From positions 1 to 40,515 of the forward strand of contig JAFTRQ010000101.1 of NCBI GenBank assembly GCA_017462125.1: DNA of 40,515 bases, read 5' to 3'. A program made the position numbers and the translations under genes. The DNA is from Clostridia bacterium. GTDB lineage: Bacteria > Bacillota_A > Clostridia > Oscillospirales > CAG-272. This document shows, piece by piece, positions 15,331-23,816 of this stretch (position 1 is the first letter of the stretch; every line of letters starts with the position of its first letter). The notes under the pieces are model-generated. The model was not told where the DNA came from, made no database searches, and saw only the letters and a list, made by a program, of their open reading frames with translations.

Positions 15331-16083
15331 ATGAAACTGGTTTTATTAACCGCGCTGGGAGTAGGCGGCGCGACGGTCATCGGCGCAGTCATCGGCTTCT
15401 TGTTTAAAAAGATATCCCATAAATTCTCGGATATCGTCCTGTCCTTCGCCGCAGGCGTTATGCTTTCCGCCGCTGTGCTTGGACTCATTCTTCCTTCCTT
15501 GGATTACGGCGGAAAATACGGGCTTGTCATTACCGTTGCCGGTATTTTTGCGGGAGCACTCTGCCTCAACCTCATCGATAAGCTAGTTCCCCACCTTCAT
15601 AAATTGGTAGGGGCGGATATCGAGCCCCACCGGAATGCCAATCTCAGTAAGGTGCTCCTGTTTGTTACCGCCATTGCCATACATAACCTCCCTGAAGGCA
15701 TTGCCGCTGGCGTTGGCTTTGGTTCAGGGGAAACCTCTCAGGCACTGATGATCGCCGGAGGCATTGCCTTGCAAAATATTCCGGAGGGTATGGTTATTAT
15801 CGGTCCCATGTTGGCGGCAGGTGTCCCCCCTCGAAAAACCTTTGTCTGCGCTATGATCACAGGTCTCATCGAGGTCGTCGGGACGTTGGTAGGCTACCTG
15901 GCGGTCAGCGTTGCCTCTGCCATTCTTCCTTTCGCGCTTGCCTTTGCGGGAGGAACGATGCTGTACGTGGTCAGCGATGAAATGATCCCTGAGACTCATG
16001 CCCACGGTAACGAGCGGGGAGCGACTTACGCACTGCTGGTAGGATTCTGCGTGATGCTGCTCACAGATGTTCTCCTCGGCTGA
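15331..16083 (+). CDS. ZIP-family divalent metal transporter
   Basis: 250 residues with about eight membrane helices. The metal-site motifs of ZIP helices 4 and 5 are present: HNLPEGIAAG and QNIPEGMVI. Also present are SDEMIPETHAHG in the last third and a His-containing loop after helix 3 (KLVPHLHKL, EPHR). ZIP proteins import Zn or other divalent ions, or equilibrate them down a gradient. GGAG lies upstream of ATG 15331. It appears monocistronic. The metal cannot be named from sequence; the ZupT/GufA-like layout suggests Zn with broad range. Confidence 0.92.
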   Translation: MKLVLLTALGVGGATVIGAVIGFLFKKISHKFSDIVLSFAAGVMLSAAVLGLILPSLDYGGKYGLVITVAGIFAGALCLNLIDKLVPHLHKLVGADIEPHRNANLSKVLLFVTAIAIHNLPEGIAAGVGFGSGETSQALMIAGGIALQNIPEGMVIIGPMLAAGVPPRKTFVCAMITGLIEVVGTLVGYLAVSVASAILPFALAFAGGTMLYVVSDEMIPETHAHGNERGATYALLVGFCVMLLTDVLLG

Positions 16084-16302
16084 TCGGATCGAATGTGCAA
16101 AAAGTAATGTTGCTCATACGCCGATCCACCGTGTGGGAAACTCCTTTTCAACTGTCTATCCATTCATGACTCGAAAGGATTCGAACAATTATAGGCACTC
16201 TTCCGATCACCCGCTATTATAAAAATTTTGTCGACGCACTTCATAAGCTCCGCACCGGAGACTCATACTCAAAAATTCATTGGTTTGGAAAGGAACACGA
16301 TT

Positions 16303-17460
16303 ATGACTGTAACGGAAATCATGATCTCCGCAATACGCGCGCAGGTATGCGGAATAAAAGATATAAATTACGGAGAAATATCACAAGAGGCAATGCGTTC
16401 TCTGTATACCCTGTCTAAATCACACGACATGACGCACCTTGTTTTCGCCGAATTAAGTAAGCGGAACATGCTGACCGACGGAAATGAAATCAGCCAAAAA
16501 TTTCGCAAGCAGCATATGTTGGCAATTTTGCGCCACGAAAGATTGCATTATGAGTATGGTGAGCTCTGCCGGGTCTTGGAAGAAGCCTCCCTCCCCTTTC
16601 TCCCTCTCAAAGGCTCCGTGCTCCGGCAATATTATCCGGAGCCCTGGATGCGTACAAGCTGTGATATTGATATCTTGGTTCATGAGAACGACCTGGAACA
16701 GGCAATCGAGTGTCTTCGGAGTACATTGCATTACAAAGTAGACACCAAAGGATCGCACGACGTATCTCTTTTTTCAGAAAACGGGGTACATCTTGAATTA
16801 CACTATGACTTAGTAGAAGACGAAATTGCCAACAATTGCAAGAGGATTTTGCAAAATGCCTGGAAATACTCACATGTAAAATCCGACACCGCACATCACC
16901 ACCAATTCAGCGACGAAATGTTTTACTTCTATCACATCGCCCACATGGCAAAGCATTTTGAAAATGGGGGATGCGGTATTCGCCCCTTTTTGGATCTTTG
17001 GATTTTGGAACACAGTGTGGAACATGATGCGATCAAGCGTGACGAGTTATTAAGAGAAGGAAATCTTCTGACGTTTGCCAATTCGGTAAGACAGCTTTCA
17101 GAGGTATGGTTTGGAAACCGCGCGCACAACGATACGACCCTGCAAATGGAAAAATATCTTTTGTTTGGCGGCGTATACGGCAGTATACAAAACCGAGTCG
17201 CAATACAGCAGTTCAAGCAAGGCGGCAAGCTTCGGTATATCCTGTCAAGAATCTTTATTCCTTATGATAGCATTAAATTCCACTATCCGATTTTGCAAAA
17301 GCACCGTTGGCTCACTCCGATCATGGAAGTACGGCGCTGGTGTAAATTGATTTTTTGCGGCGGCTTAAAGCGGTCTGTCACTGAAATCAACGCAACCGCC
17401 ACCGTGTCGTCCGAAACACAAACCAGCACTCGCGAACTATTGGACAAGATCGGTCTCTAA
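16303..17460 (+). CDS. Nucleotidyltransferase-fold protein (PF14907-like)
   Basis: 385 residues from ATG 16303, with GGAAAGG 12-17 nt upstream. The ORF is open further upstream, but that part has no ribosome binding site. The signature LPFLPLKGSVLRQYYPEPW followed by RTSCDIDILV (Asp121-x-Asp123) is that of the uncharacterised nucleotidyltransferase family PF14907. The region after it (LHYDL, HHHQFSDEMFYFYHIAHMAKH, RPFLDLWIL) is the family's helical part. Members occur near surface polysaccharide and peptide clusters, but the substrate is unknown. No biosynthetic cluster is adjacent here; the thioredoxin gene follows after 65 bp. Confidence 0.85.
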   Translation: MTVTEIMISAIRAQVCGIKDINYGEISQEAMRSLYTLSKSHDMTHLVFAELSKRNMLTDGNEISQKFRKQHMLAILRHERLHYEYGELCRVLEEASLPFLPLKGSVLRQYYPEPWMRTSCDIDILVHENDLEQAIECLRSTLHYKVDTKGSHDVSLFSENGVHLELHYDLVEDEIANNCKRILQNAWKYSHVKSDTAHHHQFSDEMFYFYHIAHMAKHFENGGCGIRPFLDLWILEHSVEHDAIKRDELLREGNLLTFANSVRQLSEVWFGNRAHNDTTLQMEKYLLFGGVYGSIQNRVAIQQFKQGGKLRYILSRIFIPYDSIKFHYPILQKHRWLTPIMEVRRWCKLIFCGGLKRSVTEINATATVSSETQTSTRELLDKIGL

Positions 17461-17525
17461 TATGCGAAAATCTTTTCCGCAGAGCGTTTGACCCCCCATA
17501 AATAAAAATCAAAGGAGCAAATAAT

Positions 17526-17834
17526 ATGCCCGTACTCAACGTGAATAAAGCCAATTTTGATTCTCTAAAAAACAGCGAAAAACCTCTTCTGCTTGATTTT
17601 TACGCCGATTGGTGCGGTCCCTGCCGTATGGTTTCTCCCCTGGTGGATGAGATTGCGGAGGAAAGAAAGGACATCACCGTAGGAAAAATCAACGTAGATA
17701 ACGATCCCGAGCTTGCCATGCAATTCGGTGTCATTAGCATCCCGACACTCATTGTAATGAAAAACGGAAAGGTAGTCCATCAGGCAGTCGGTGCCCGTTC
17801 CAAATCGGAAATCCTGGCACTCTTAGACAAGTAA
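17526..17834 (+). CDS. trxA: Thioredoxin
   Basis: 102 residues, the normal length for thioredoxin. The active site WCGPC (Cys30, Cys33) lies in FYADWCGPCRM, with the cis-proline loop SIPTLIVMKNG. It is a cytoplasmic dithiol reductant for ribonucleotide reductase, peroxiredoxins and other proteins. AAAGGAG lies upstream of ATG 17526. No thioredoxin reductase is adjacent. A long hairpin terminator follows. Confidence 0.96.
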   Translation: MPVLNVNKANFDSLKNSEKPLLLDFYADWCGPCRMVSPLVDEIAEERKDITVGKINVDNDPELAMQFGVISIPTLIVMKNGKVVHQAVGARSKSEILALLDK

Positions 17835-17890
17835 TTCCCTTCCTGTAAAACTTGACTTCCCCTATATGAATCACGTCGGGAAATTCCCAT

Positions 17891-17936
17891 GATAGAAAAA
17901 AGGCTATTGCGGTCTGCAATAGCCTTTTTTCTATCA
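17891..17936. terminator. Strong bidirectional-looking terminator
   Basis: GATAGAAAAAAGGCTATTGC (17891-17910) pairs with its exact complement (17916-17935) around GGTCT, giving a 20-bp stem with a T-run on the right and an A-run on the left. Confidence 0.9.
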
Positions 17937-17961
17937 GCACCGCTGTAAAGAAAATTCCGCT

Positions 17962-18015
17962 TTAACAAAATGAAAACATCATGTCAATCTTTTAAAAACA
18001 AAGGAAGTGCATAAT
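17962..18015 (+). promoter_or_regulatory. cls promoter with 11-bp-spaced WWAACA repeats
   Basis: Hexamers TTAACA (17962-17967), AAAACA (17973-17978) and AAAACA (17995-18000) lie in an 11-bp register (the 17984 slot is degenerate). They precede a -10 CATAAT (18010-18015), and no good -35 is present. Spacing and layout match OmpR/PhoB-type activator sites. The same arrangement is at 19642, 20120 and 32363. Confidence 0.6.
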
Positions 18016-18053
18016 ATATACGTAAAATTGGGGAATCATGTCGGAGGACGGTT

Positions 18054-19619
18054 ATGAAAAAGAAATACCAATATAAAAGAGGCAATGAAGTCATTGAAAA
18101 GGAGTATCGCTATATACCCGTTCGCTATATTGTCGCCGTGCTGATTACCGCCTTTGAAGTTTTTGCTATGATCGGTATCGTGGCGGCTCTTTGCTATTTC
18201 GTCCCGTATTTTTATCTTGCAGCATGGATCACCGAGATCTTTTGCGTCATCAAGATTATTTCCTCGGATGATAATCCGGACTATAAAGTACCATGGCTTT
18301 TGTTCGTGCTGATCCTGCCTATCGCGGGCTTTATGCTCTACTTTATATTCTATTCCCGCAAGCTCCAGAGAAGGTTTGTCCGTCGGTTGGAGGAGTTAAA
18401 GCAGTACGAGTACCGTAAAACAGATGCCACACTCTTCGGTTCACTCCACGCGGAGGATCCCATAGCCGCGTCACAAGCAAAGATGCTGACCGAGATTTCA
18501 AATTCCCACTTATTTACCAATACCAAGCAAACCTACTTTGCCCTGGGTGAGGATATGTTCGAGCAGGTGCTCCCTGATCTTGAGCGTGCTGAGAAATTCA
18601 TTTTCCTGGAGTATTTCATCATAGAAGAAGGTAAGCTTTGGAATACCATATTGGAAATTCTAAAGAAGAAAGCAGCCGACGGTGTCACGGTTCGCGTGGT
18701 TTATGACGATATCGGCTGTATGAGCACACTCCCCAGTAACTATGCCAAGTCGCTTCGCTCCTACGGTATTAAAGCGACACCCTTTTCACGCTTGCGCGGA
18801 AATGCCGATAGCGAATTCAACAACCGCAGTCACCGCAAGATCTTGGTCATTGACGGAAAGATCGGATACACGGGAGGCATCAATCTTGCGGATGAGTATA
18901 TTAACGAGGTGGTTCGGTTCGGTCATTGGAAGGATACGGCAATCCGTTTAGAGGGTGAAGCCGTTTGGGAACTGACACGGCTCTTTCTTTCGGACTATGG
19001 AATCAACGTAAAAGCCTTGCCGACAGTACCCAGTGACTGTTATCCGGCACAGAAGGATATTTGCGAAAGCGGCTATCTGATTCCCTTCGGCGATGGACCA
19101 CACCCACTTTACAACCGACGGGTCGGCAAGAGCGTCATCCAGAATATGCTCAACAGTGCTACCCGTTATATGTATATGACCACACCGTACCTTATCATCG
19201 ACAACGATCTTTGCGGAAGTATTGAAAGTGCCGCTTTGCGCGGGGTAGACGTACGAATCATCGTCCCCCATATTCCCGACAAAAAAATGGTGTTTGGTAT
19301 TACCCAAAGCTTTTACAAACGCTTGATGGACTCCGGTGTCCGTATTTATGAGTATGAACCCGGCTTTATCCATGCCAAAAGCTACGTTGCCGATGATCAA
19401 TACGCCATGATCGGAACGATCAATCTCGATTACCGTAGCCTGGTACATCACTTTGAGAATGGTGTATGGATGTATCGGTGCAGCTCTATCAAGGACCTGA
19501 AATCCGATATTGAGGACACGTTAAAAAAATCGGTGGAGGTTACACCCGATATGTGTCAAACGAATTTCCTTACGCGCTTTGTCCGGTCAGTAGTCAGAAT
19601 TTTCGCTCCCATGCTTTAA
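18054..19619 (+). CDS. cls: Cardiolipin synthase (PLD type)
   Basis: 521 residues. Two or three N-terminal hydrophobic helices (about 22-50, 53-70 and 82-100) are followed by two phospholipase D HKD motifs: HRKILVIDG (His ~260) and HAKSYVADD (His ~440). It condenses two phosphatidylglycerol molecules into cardiolipin and glycerol at the inner membrane surface. The unusually basic and tyrosine-rich N-terminus (MKKKYQYKRGNEVIEKEYRY) precedes the first helix. GGAGG lies upstream of ATG 18054. Its promoter carries the same repeat boxes as two following small genes and the response regulator operon, so it is probably part of an envelope-response regulon. Confidence 0.95.
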   Translation: MKKKYQYKRGNEVIEKEYRYIPVRYIVAVLITAFEVFAMIGIVAALCYFVPYFYLAAWITEIFCVIKIISSDDNPDYKVPWLLFVLILPIAGFMLYFIFYSRKLQRRFVRRLEELKQYEYRKTDATLFGSLHAEDPIAASQAKMLTEISNSHLFTNTKQTYFALGEDMFEQVLPDLERAEKFIFLEYFIIEEGKLWNTILEILKKKAADGVTVRVVYDDIGCMSTLPSNYAKSLRSYGIKATPFSRLRGNADSEFNNRSHRKILVIDGKIGYTGGINLADEYINEVVRFGHWKDTAIRLEGEAVWELTRLFLSDYGINVKALPTVPSDCYPAQKDICESGYLIPFGDGPHPLYNRRVGKSVIQNMLNSATRYMYMTTPYLIIDNDLCGSIESAALRGVDVRIIVPHIPDKKMVFGITQSFYKRLMDSGVRIYEYEPGFIHAKSYVADDQYAMIGTINLDYRSLVHHFENGVWMYRCSSIKDLKSDIEDTLKKSVEVTPDMCQTNFLTRFVRSVVRIFAPML

Positions 19620-19641
19620 GCAATGTGATAAAAAGTCAAAA

Positions 19642-19695
19642 ATAACATTTCATAAACATTTCGACAACAAAATGGGAAAATGAAGCGTGTAAAAT
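19642..19695 (+). promoter_or_regulatory. Promoter with three 11-bp-spaced repeats before small membrane paralogue 1
   Basis: ATAACA (19642-19647), TAAACA (19653-19658) and ACAACA (19664-19669) are in exact 11-bp register, then -10 TAAAAT (19690-19695). The first two hexamers sit at the same distance from the -10 as in the promoters at 17962 and 20120. Confidence 0.6.
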
Positions 19696-19735
19696 AGTGT
19701 CATCAAAATGAGAAAAACAAAGAAAGCAGGATTTT

Positions 19736-20107
19736 ATGGAAAATAATCGTTTTACCTACCAATATTCAGCACCGAAAAACAAGGAAGTAGAACGCATCAG
19801 AAGTAAATATCTCCCCCATGAGATCAGTAAGATGGATCAGCTGAAAAAGCTGGATTATAAGGCACAGACCGCGGGACAGATCCAAGGCTTGACCGTCGGA
19901 ATTGTCGGTGCCCTCGTCTTCGGAATCGGAATGTGCTTCGGGCTCGATGTGTTTGGAGGAGCGGATTGGCTGACACTGCTGTTTTGCGTCCCGGGTGCCA
20001 TGCTGATGACCCCAGCCTACTTCATACACCGAAGCATCGCAAGAAAAACCAAAGCGAGGCTTACCCCCGAAATTTTGCGTCTCTCCGATGAGATCATGAA
20101 ATCTTAA
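19736..20107 (+). CDS. Small two-helix membrane protein, paralogue 1 of 3
   Basis: 123 residues. A soluble N-terminus (FTYQYSAPKNKEVERIRSKY) runs into a Leu-rich helix (KMDQLKKLDYKA). Two glycine-rich membrane helices (about 51-71 and 77-97) follow, then a basic tail ending TPEILRLSDEIMK. It shares the YSA / IRxKYxPxE / KMxxLxxLD start and the PEILRLSDE end with 35111-35515, and the end motif with 20220-20588. Similar hypothetical proteins are, as I recall, frequent in Clostridia, but I know of no assigned function. AAAGCAGG lies upstream. Its promoter carries OmpR-type repeats, which suggests induction with cls and the kinase operon. Confidence 0.75.
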   Translation: MENNRFTYQYSAPKNKEVERIRSKYLPHEISKMDQLKKLDYKAQTAGQIQGLTVGIVGALVFGIGMCFGLDVFGGADWLTLLFCVPGAMLMTPAYFIHRSIARKTKARLTPEILRLSDEIMKS

Positions 20108-20119
20108 AAAAATTTCAGA

Positions 20120-20173
20120 TTAACAAAACAAAAACATTTCACAAAAAAATTGATAACATCCATTCCGTATAAT
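20120..20173 (+). promoter_or_regulatory. Promoter with 11-bp-spaced repeats before paralogue 2
   Basis: TTAACA (20120-20125), AAAACA (20131-20136) and ATAACA (20153-20158) lie in 11-bp register (the 20142 slot is degenerate), then TATAAT (20168-20173). Box-to-minus-10 distances equal those at the cls promoter. Confidence 0.65.
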
Positions 20174-20219
20174 ATATCCGTAAACAGTCAATCAACAACA
20201 TGAAAGTGAGGTTAACACA

Positions 20220-20588
20220 ATGAATAAGAACGATCAACAGTTTATGGCACAGAAAATTCGTACACAATATATGGAAAAGCAGACCACCGAGCTTGACGCA
20301 CTTCGCCAGCTCGATGCCAAGGTCAAGCGTCCCGCAAACGGCTTCGCCTACACCTTCGGTATCATCAGCGCGATTATCATGGGAGCGGGTATGAGCTTGG
20401 TCATGACCGAGATCGGCACCACGCTCGGTATCCCCAACACGATGGTTACCGGAATCACCATCGGCATCGTAGGACTCGGCATGACACTTTTCAACTACCC
20501 GATGTATAAAGGAATTTTGAATTCCCGAAAGAAGAAGTACGGCGCAGAGATTCTCAAGCTCAGCGATGAAATTATAAAAAATAACTGA
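20220..20588 (+). CDS. Small two-helix membrane protein, paralogue 2 of 3
   Basis: 122 residues. A charged helical N-terminus (QKIRTQYMEKQTTELDALRQ, then LDAKVK) is followed by two glycine/isoleucine-rich membrane helices (about 43-62 and 74-94) and a basic tail ending GAEILKLSDEIIKNN. Same plan and terminal motif as 19736 and 35111, but it lacks the aromatic FxYxYSA start. AAGTGAGG lies upstream of ATG 20220. The next gene starts 23 bp later, so they form a transcription unit under the repeat-bearing promoter, possibly reading on into the ABC genes. Function unknown. Confidence 0.75.
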   Translation: MNKNDQQFMAQKIRTQYMEKQTTELDALRQLDAKVKRPANGFAYTFGIISAIIMGAGMSLVMTEIGTTLGIPNTMVTGITIGIVGLGMTLFNYPMYKGILNSRKKKYGAEILKLSDEIIKNN

Positions 20589-20611
20589 TTGAATGGAAAG
20601 GAAACAAGAAA

Positions 20612-20974
20612 ATGGCAAAGAAATCGAACAAAAAACCCCTTATTATCGCAGGAATCGGTACGGGAGTTGCCGCTTTGGCAATTGGTCTGGGCAAGGCTTT
20701 CAAGAGCATGAAGGCAAGCGCGAAAGCACAGCACGAGGTCGACAAGGCTGAATTTGAGCAGGTAAAGGCGGAGTCCAAAGCGAACTTTGAGGAAAACAGA
20801 GGTCATAATACCTTTGCAAAAGCGAAGGCTGACGCAAAGAAGAGCTGGGATGACGCTCATATGAGCCCTTCCGAAAGAGCCGCTAAGGATCAGGAAGAGC
20901 GTGACGTGAGAATCGCCGAGGCAAAGGCAAAGACCGAGGAGGCAAACGCTCGTTACGAGGCGGCAAAGAAATAA
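20612..20974 (+). CDS. Membrane-anchored, Ala/Lys/Glu-rich coiled-coil protein
   Basis: 120 residues. A short basic N-terminus and one hydrophobic segment (about 9-28, PLIIAGIGTGVAALAIGLGK) precede ~90 residues of strongly charged helix with few hydrophobics (KASAKAQHEVDKAEFEQVKA and AEAKAKTEEANARYEAAKK). This looks like a single-pass anchor with a long cytoplasmic or surface coiled coil. No catalytic motif is present. GGAAAGG lies upstream of ATG 20612, with 23 bp from the preceding paralogue. It could tether or gate the neighbouring membrane proteins or stabilise the membrane under stress; that is speculation. Confidence 0.7.
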   Translation: MAKKSNKKPLIIAGIGTGVAALAIGLGKAFKSMKASAKAQHEVDKAEFEQVKAESKANFEENRGHNTFAKAKADAKKSWDDAHMSPSERAAKDQEERDVRIAEAKAKTEEANARYEAAKK

Positions 20975-20983
20975 AGAGTATAA

Positions 20984-21025
20984 CAACATAAGCGAGACGT
21001 GAAAACAAGCGTCTAGCTCGTGTTG
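20984..21025 (+). promoter_or_regulatory. Imperfect hairpin before the first ABC ATPase gene
   Basis: CAACATAAGCGAGACG (20984-20999) pairs with CGTCTAGCTCGTGTTG (21010-21025) at 13 of 16 positions around a 10-nt loop. No T-run follows. The ABC gene starts 27 nt later without a visible Shine-Dalgarno sequence, so the hairpin may tune read-through or translation. Confidence 0.45.
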
Positions 21026-21051
21026 CTTCTTATAAAACAAATTAGTAAAAA

Positions 21052-21966
21052 ATGAACGCTATCGAAATCAGAAACCTTTCCAAGAGCTTTCGCGGAATGT
21101 ACGCGGTAGACCATTTGAACATGACCGTTCCGCAGGGTGCGATCTACGGCTTCATCGGCGAGAACGGTTCGGGTAAATCTACGACCGAGAAGCTGATCTG
21201 CGGTCACCTCGTTCCCGATGAAGGGGAAATCAAGTTGTTTGGCAGAGATTATACCGATCCCGGTGTCAGAGTTAGAGTTGGCGCACTCATTGAGAATGCA
21301 GGCTGTTTCCCCGGATCGAGCGTATATCAGAACCTGCGTATGCAGACCATCAATCTCGGTCTTGAAAATCCCGATGAGGAAATTCGCCGCGTGCTTGAGA
21401 TCGTGCGTATGGAGGATAACGCGGGACTCAAATTTAAGAGCTGCTCTCTCGGTATGAAGCAACGCATCGGTATTGCCATGGCTCTGCTGGGTGACCCTGC
21501 CCTGCTTATTCTGGACGAGCCGATCAACGGTCTGGACACCGACGGTATGAGAATTATGAGAGAAATTCTCGTAGATATCACTCAAAAATACGGTTGTACC
21601 GTTCTCATCTCCTCTCACATTCTTGGCGAGCTCGAAAAGATCGCGACACACTACGGCATCATCCGTCAAGGCAAGATGATCATGGAGCTTTCCGCGGAGG
21701 AAATGGACAGCAGGGCACAGGTATTCACCACGCTTAAAACGAAGGATACAGAGGGTGCCGTAAAGGTCCTTTCCGAAAAATTCGCGGACGTTCGCTCGGA
21801 GAATGGCTACGTTCGAATCTTCGACGTGGACGATACTGCCGCCATCGTCGACTACCTCATGAAAAACGGACATGTCGTCAGTGAGATCGAAAAAAATAAA
21901 GTCGGTCTTGAGGAGTACTATATTGAACTGATGTCACGTCCTACGGATAAAAAGGAGGAAGAATAA
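21052..21966 (+). CDS. ABC transporter ATP-binding protein, BcrA/lantibiotic-immunity type (1)
   Basis: 304 residues. Walker A GENGSGKST (36-44), the signature replaced by SLGMKQR (~137-143) as in BcrA-type transporters, and Walker B LLILDEPINGLD. A ~90-residue C-terminal extension ends EIEKNKVGLEEYYIELM, typical of this subfamily. Partner permease starts two bases after the stop (21968). Related systems export or expel bacitracin, lantibiotics or other envelope-active peptides. Odd: no ribosome binding site before ATG 21052, although the start agrees with the paralogue at 22914 (MNAIEI[RK]NLSK). Confidence 0.92.
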   Translation: MNAIEIRNLSKSFRGMYAVDHLNMTVPQGAIYGFIGENGSGKSTTEKLICGHLVPDEGEIKLFGRDYTDPGVRVRVGALIENAGCFPGSSVYQNLRMQTINLGLENPDEEIRRVLEIVRMEDNAGLKFKSCSLGMKQRIGIAMALLGDPALLILDEPINGLDTDGMRIMREILVDITQKYGCTVLISSHILGELEKIATHYGIIRQGKMIMELSAEEMDSRAQVFTTLKTKDTEGAVKVLSEKFADVRSENGYVRIFDVDDTAAIVDYLMKNGHVVSEIEKNKVGLEEYYIELMSRPTDKKEEE

Positions 21967-21967
21967 C

Positions 21968-22804
21968 ATGACGCGAGAACTTAATTTTGAATCTCCGAGC
22001 TTTGCAAAGCGTATCAAAGGTATGCTCGGCGTAGACTTTTACCGCCTGTTCCATACCCCCCTGTTTTACATTTTTCTATGCATAGCTGCGATCATCCCCG
22101 CAATGGTCTCGGCTATGACCATGATGCCTGATCAAAGCGGCAACACGATGGAACCTCTTTATTCTAACGTATGGCAGATCATCGCCGCCTCCAAATCCCT
22201 TTACGTCATTGAGGGCATTGCCGATTACGCCAATATGAATATGGTATTCATCTTTGGCGGCATTATGGTGTCTATTTTTATCGGACACGATTATAAGTCG
22301 GGATATGTGAAGCAGTTATTTACCACCCATGCGAAAAAGCAGGACTACATGATCTCCAAGAGCCTTGTATGCGCCTTTGCCATGGCTTGCATGTGCGTTA
22401 CCTACCTCATCGGCGGCACGGTGGGTGGCTTACTCGTAGGCTATGACACCGCCGTCAACGCGGGCTCATTGATCCTTGCCATTCTCGGCAAAATGATCAT
22501 GTCGCTGGGCTGGGCAAGCCTTTATACCTTCCTCAACATTATTTTCAGAAGATACTTTGGTATTTCTATTGCCTCGTCCTTCTTCTTCGGTACAGGTATT
22601 CTGATCATCGGCATAGCCGCCGTTGTTGAAAATTTGTCTATTCCCACCTGGTTTCTCAATATCTTCCTGTACGGCTCGTCGGTCAATGCGTGTCTTACAA
22701 GCAATATCGGTACGCTGATCATCTGCGTCGCCGTATCCGCGGCTTGGGCAGTTTTCTATAACTTCCTTGGCACGAAGGTTCTCTCAAAATGTGACGTATA
22801 CTAA
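21968..22804 (+). CDS. ABC transporter permease, ABC-2/BcrB-like (1)
   Basis: 278 residues with about six membrane helices, starting after a basic amphipathic N-terminus (FAKRIKGMLGVDFYRLFHTP). The motif SIFIGHDYKSGYVKQLFTTH is the DxxxGTxK-like loop of ABC-2 permeases that carries the ATPase contact. AAGGAGGAAG lies upstream. It is paired with the ATPase at 21052. Its own stop is followed by a 110-nt gap with an inverted repeat (GGCGCGAA 22816-22823, TTCGCGCC 22856-22863) before the second transporter pair. Confidence 0.88.
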   Translation: MTRELNFESPSFAKRIKGMLGVDFYRLFHTPLFYIFLCIAAIIPAMVSAMTMMPDQSGNTMEPLYSNVWQIIAASKSLYVIEGIADYANMNMVFIFGGIMVSIFIGHDYKSGYVKQLFTTHAKKQDYMISKSLVCAFAMACMCVTYLIGGTVGGLLVGYDTAVNAGSLILAILGKMIMSLGWASLYTFLNIIFRRYFGISIASSFFFGTGILIIGIAAVVENLSIPTWFLNIFLYGSSVNACLTSNIGTLIICVAVSAAWAVFYNFLGTKVLSKCDVY

Positions 22805-22815
22805 AAGTGAGGTCA

Positions 22816-22863
22816 GGCGCGAAATGAAATTATCTATTATTATAAATTTGGGCTATTCGCGCC
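22816..22863. repeat. Inverted repeat between the two ABC transporter pairs
   Basis: GGCGCGAA (22816-22823) and TTCGCGCC (22856-22863) can pair around a 32-nt AT-rich loop. No T-run follows, so it is more likely an RNA-processing or stability element, or a weak attenuator, than a terminator. Confidence 0.4.
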
Positions 22864-22913
22864 CACTCTTTTCGCTTAGCGCAAAGAGCTGAAAGAAACA
22901 GGAGGACTAAAAG

Positions 22914-23816
22914 ATGAATGCAATAGAAATAAAAAATTTGTCAAAAAACTTCGGTGCCAAGCAAGCGGTTTGCGGACTTGACATGACTGTGCCGATGGGT
23001 TCGATCTATGGCTTTATCGGGGAGAACGGTTCGGGCAAATCCACCACCGAGAAAATGATCTGCGGTCTGATCCCAACCAGCGGCGGCTCGATCAAGCTCT
23101 ACGGCAAGGACTACACCGACGAGGCGGTAAGAGCCAAGATCGGCGTTCTCATTGAATCTCCCGGATGCTTTCCCGGACTTACCGTTTGGGATAACATGAT
23201 GCTCCAAGCGGCAAATCTCAGTATTCCCGATGCGGAAAAAGAAGTGATCAAGGTTCTCAAAACGGTGAGAATGGAGGGCGCGGCAGGCAACAAATACAAG
23301 AACTGCTCTCTCGGTATGAAGCAGAGAGTCGGTATTGCCATGGCTCTGCTTGGCAATACCACTCTGCTCGTTCTTGACGAGCCGCTCAACGGTTTGGATG
23401 CAGACGGTATGAGAATTATGCGTGAGGTATTCCTCGATGTTGTAAAAGACGGACAGCGCAGCATTGTCGTATCCTCCCACCTGCTGGGTGAGCTTCAGAA
23501 GGTCGCGACTCACTACGGTATCATCCGTCACGGAAAAATGATCGTGGAGATGACCGCAGCCGAGCTTGATGCCAGCTGCCGTACTTACGTGGCACTCCGG
23601 AGCGGCGAAATGAACAGAACCAAGATGCTTCTCGGTTGTAAGTACTCCCGTGTGGAAGAAGATGAAGCAGGCTATATCCGCGTGTACGATCTGACGACAC
23701 CCGAAGAGATCGTATCGTATCTCTATGAAAACGGCATCTGTGTCACCGAGATCAAGACCGACAAGATCGGTCTCGAAGAATACTATATTGATCTGATGAA
23801 CGGAGGTAAAAGATAA
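22914..23816 (+). CDS. ABC transporter ATP-binding protein, BcrA/lantibiotic-immunity type (2)
   Basis: 300 residues. Walker A GENGSGKST, SLGMKQRVGIA in place of LSGGQ, Walker B LLVLDEPLNGLD and an EIKTDKIGLEEYYIDLM tail. It is close to the ATPase at 21052 throughout, so the two pairs arose by duplication. Unlike the first copy it has a perfect ribosome binding site (AGGAGG, 8 nt before ATG 22914). Its stop overlaps the start of its permease by one base (TAATG), which implies coupled translation. Confidence 0.92.
   Translation: MNAIEIKNLSKNFGAKQAVCGLDMTVPMGSIYGFIGENGSGKSTTEKMICGLIPTSGGSIKLYGKDYTDEAVRAKIGVLIESPGCFPGLTVWDNMMLQAANLSIPDAEKEVIKVLKTVRMEGAAGNKYKNCSLGMKQRVGIAMALLGNTTLLVLDEPLNGLDADGMRIMREVFLDVVKDGQRSIVVSSHLLGELQKVATHYGIIRHGKMIVEMTAAELDASCRTYVALRSGEMNRTKMLLGCKYSRVEEDEAGYIRVYDLTTPEEIVSYLYENGICVTEIKTDKIGLEEYYIDLMNGGKR

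Noticed and set aside
16180..16192. GGATTCGAAC-like sequence resembling a tRNA T-arm in the gap before the nucleotidyltransferase gene
   Set aside because: No acceptor stem, D-arm or anticodon arm can be built around it; it is an isolated match.
20981..21006. TAACA and AAAACA two helical turns apart before the first ABC ATPase, as a fifth regulator site
   Set aside because: Distance to the nearest -10-like sequence does not match the other four promoters, and the sequence is better explained by the hairpin there.
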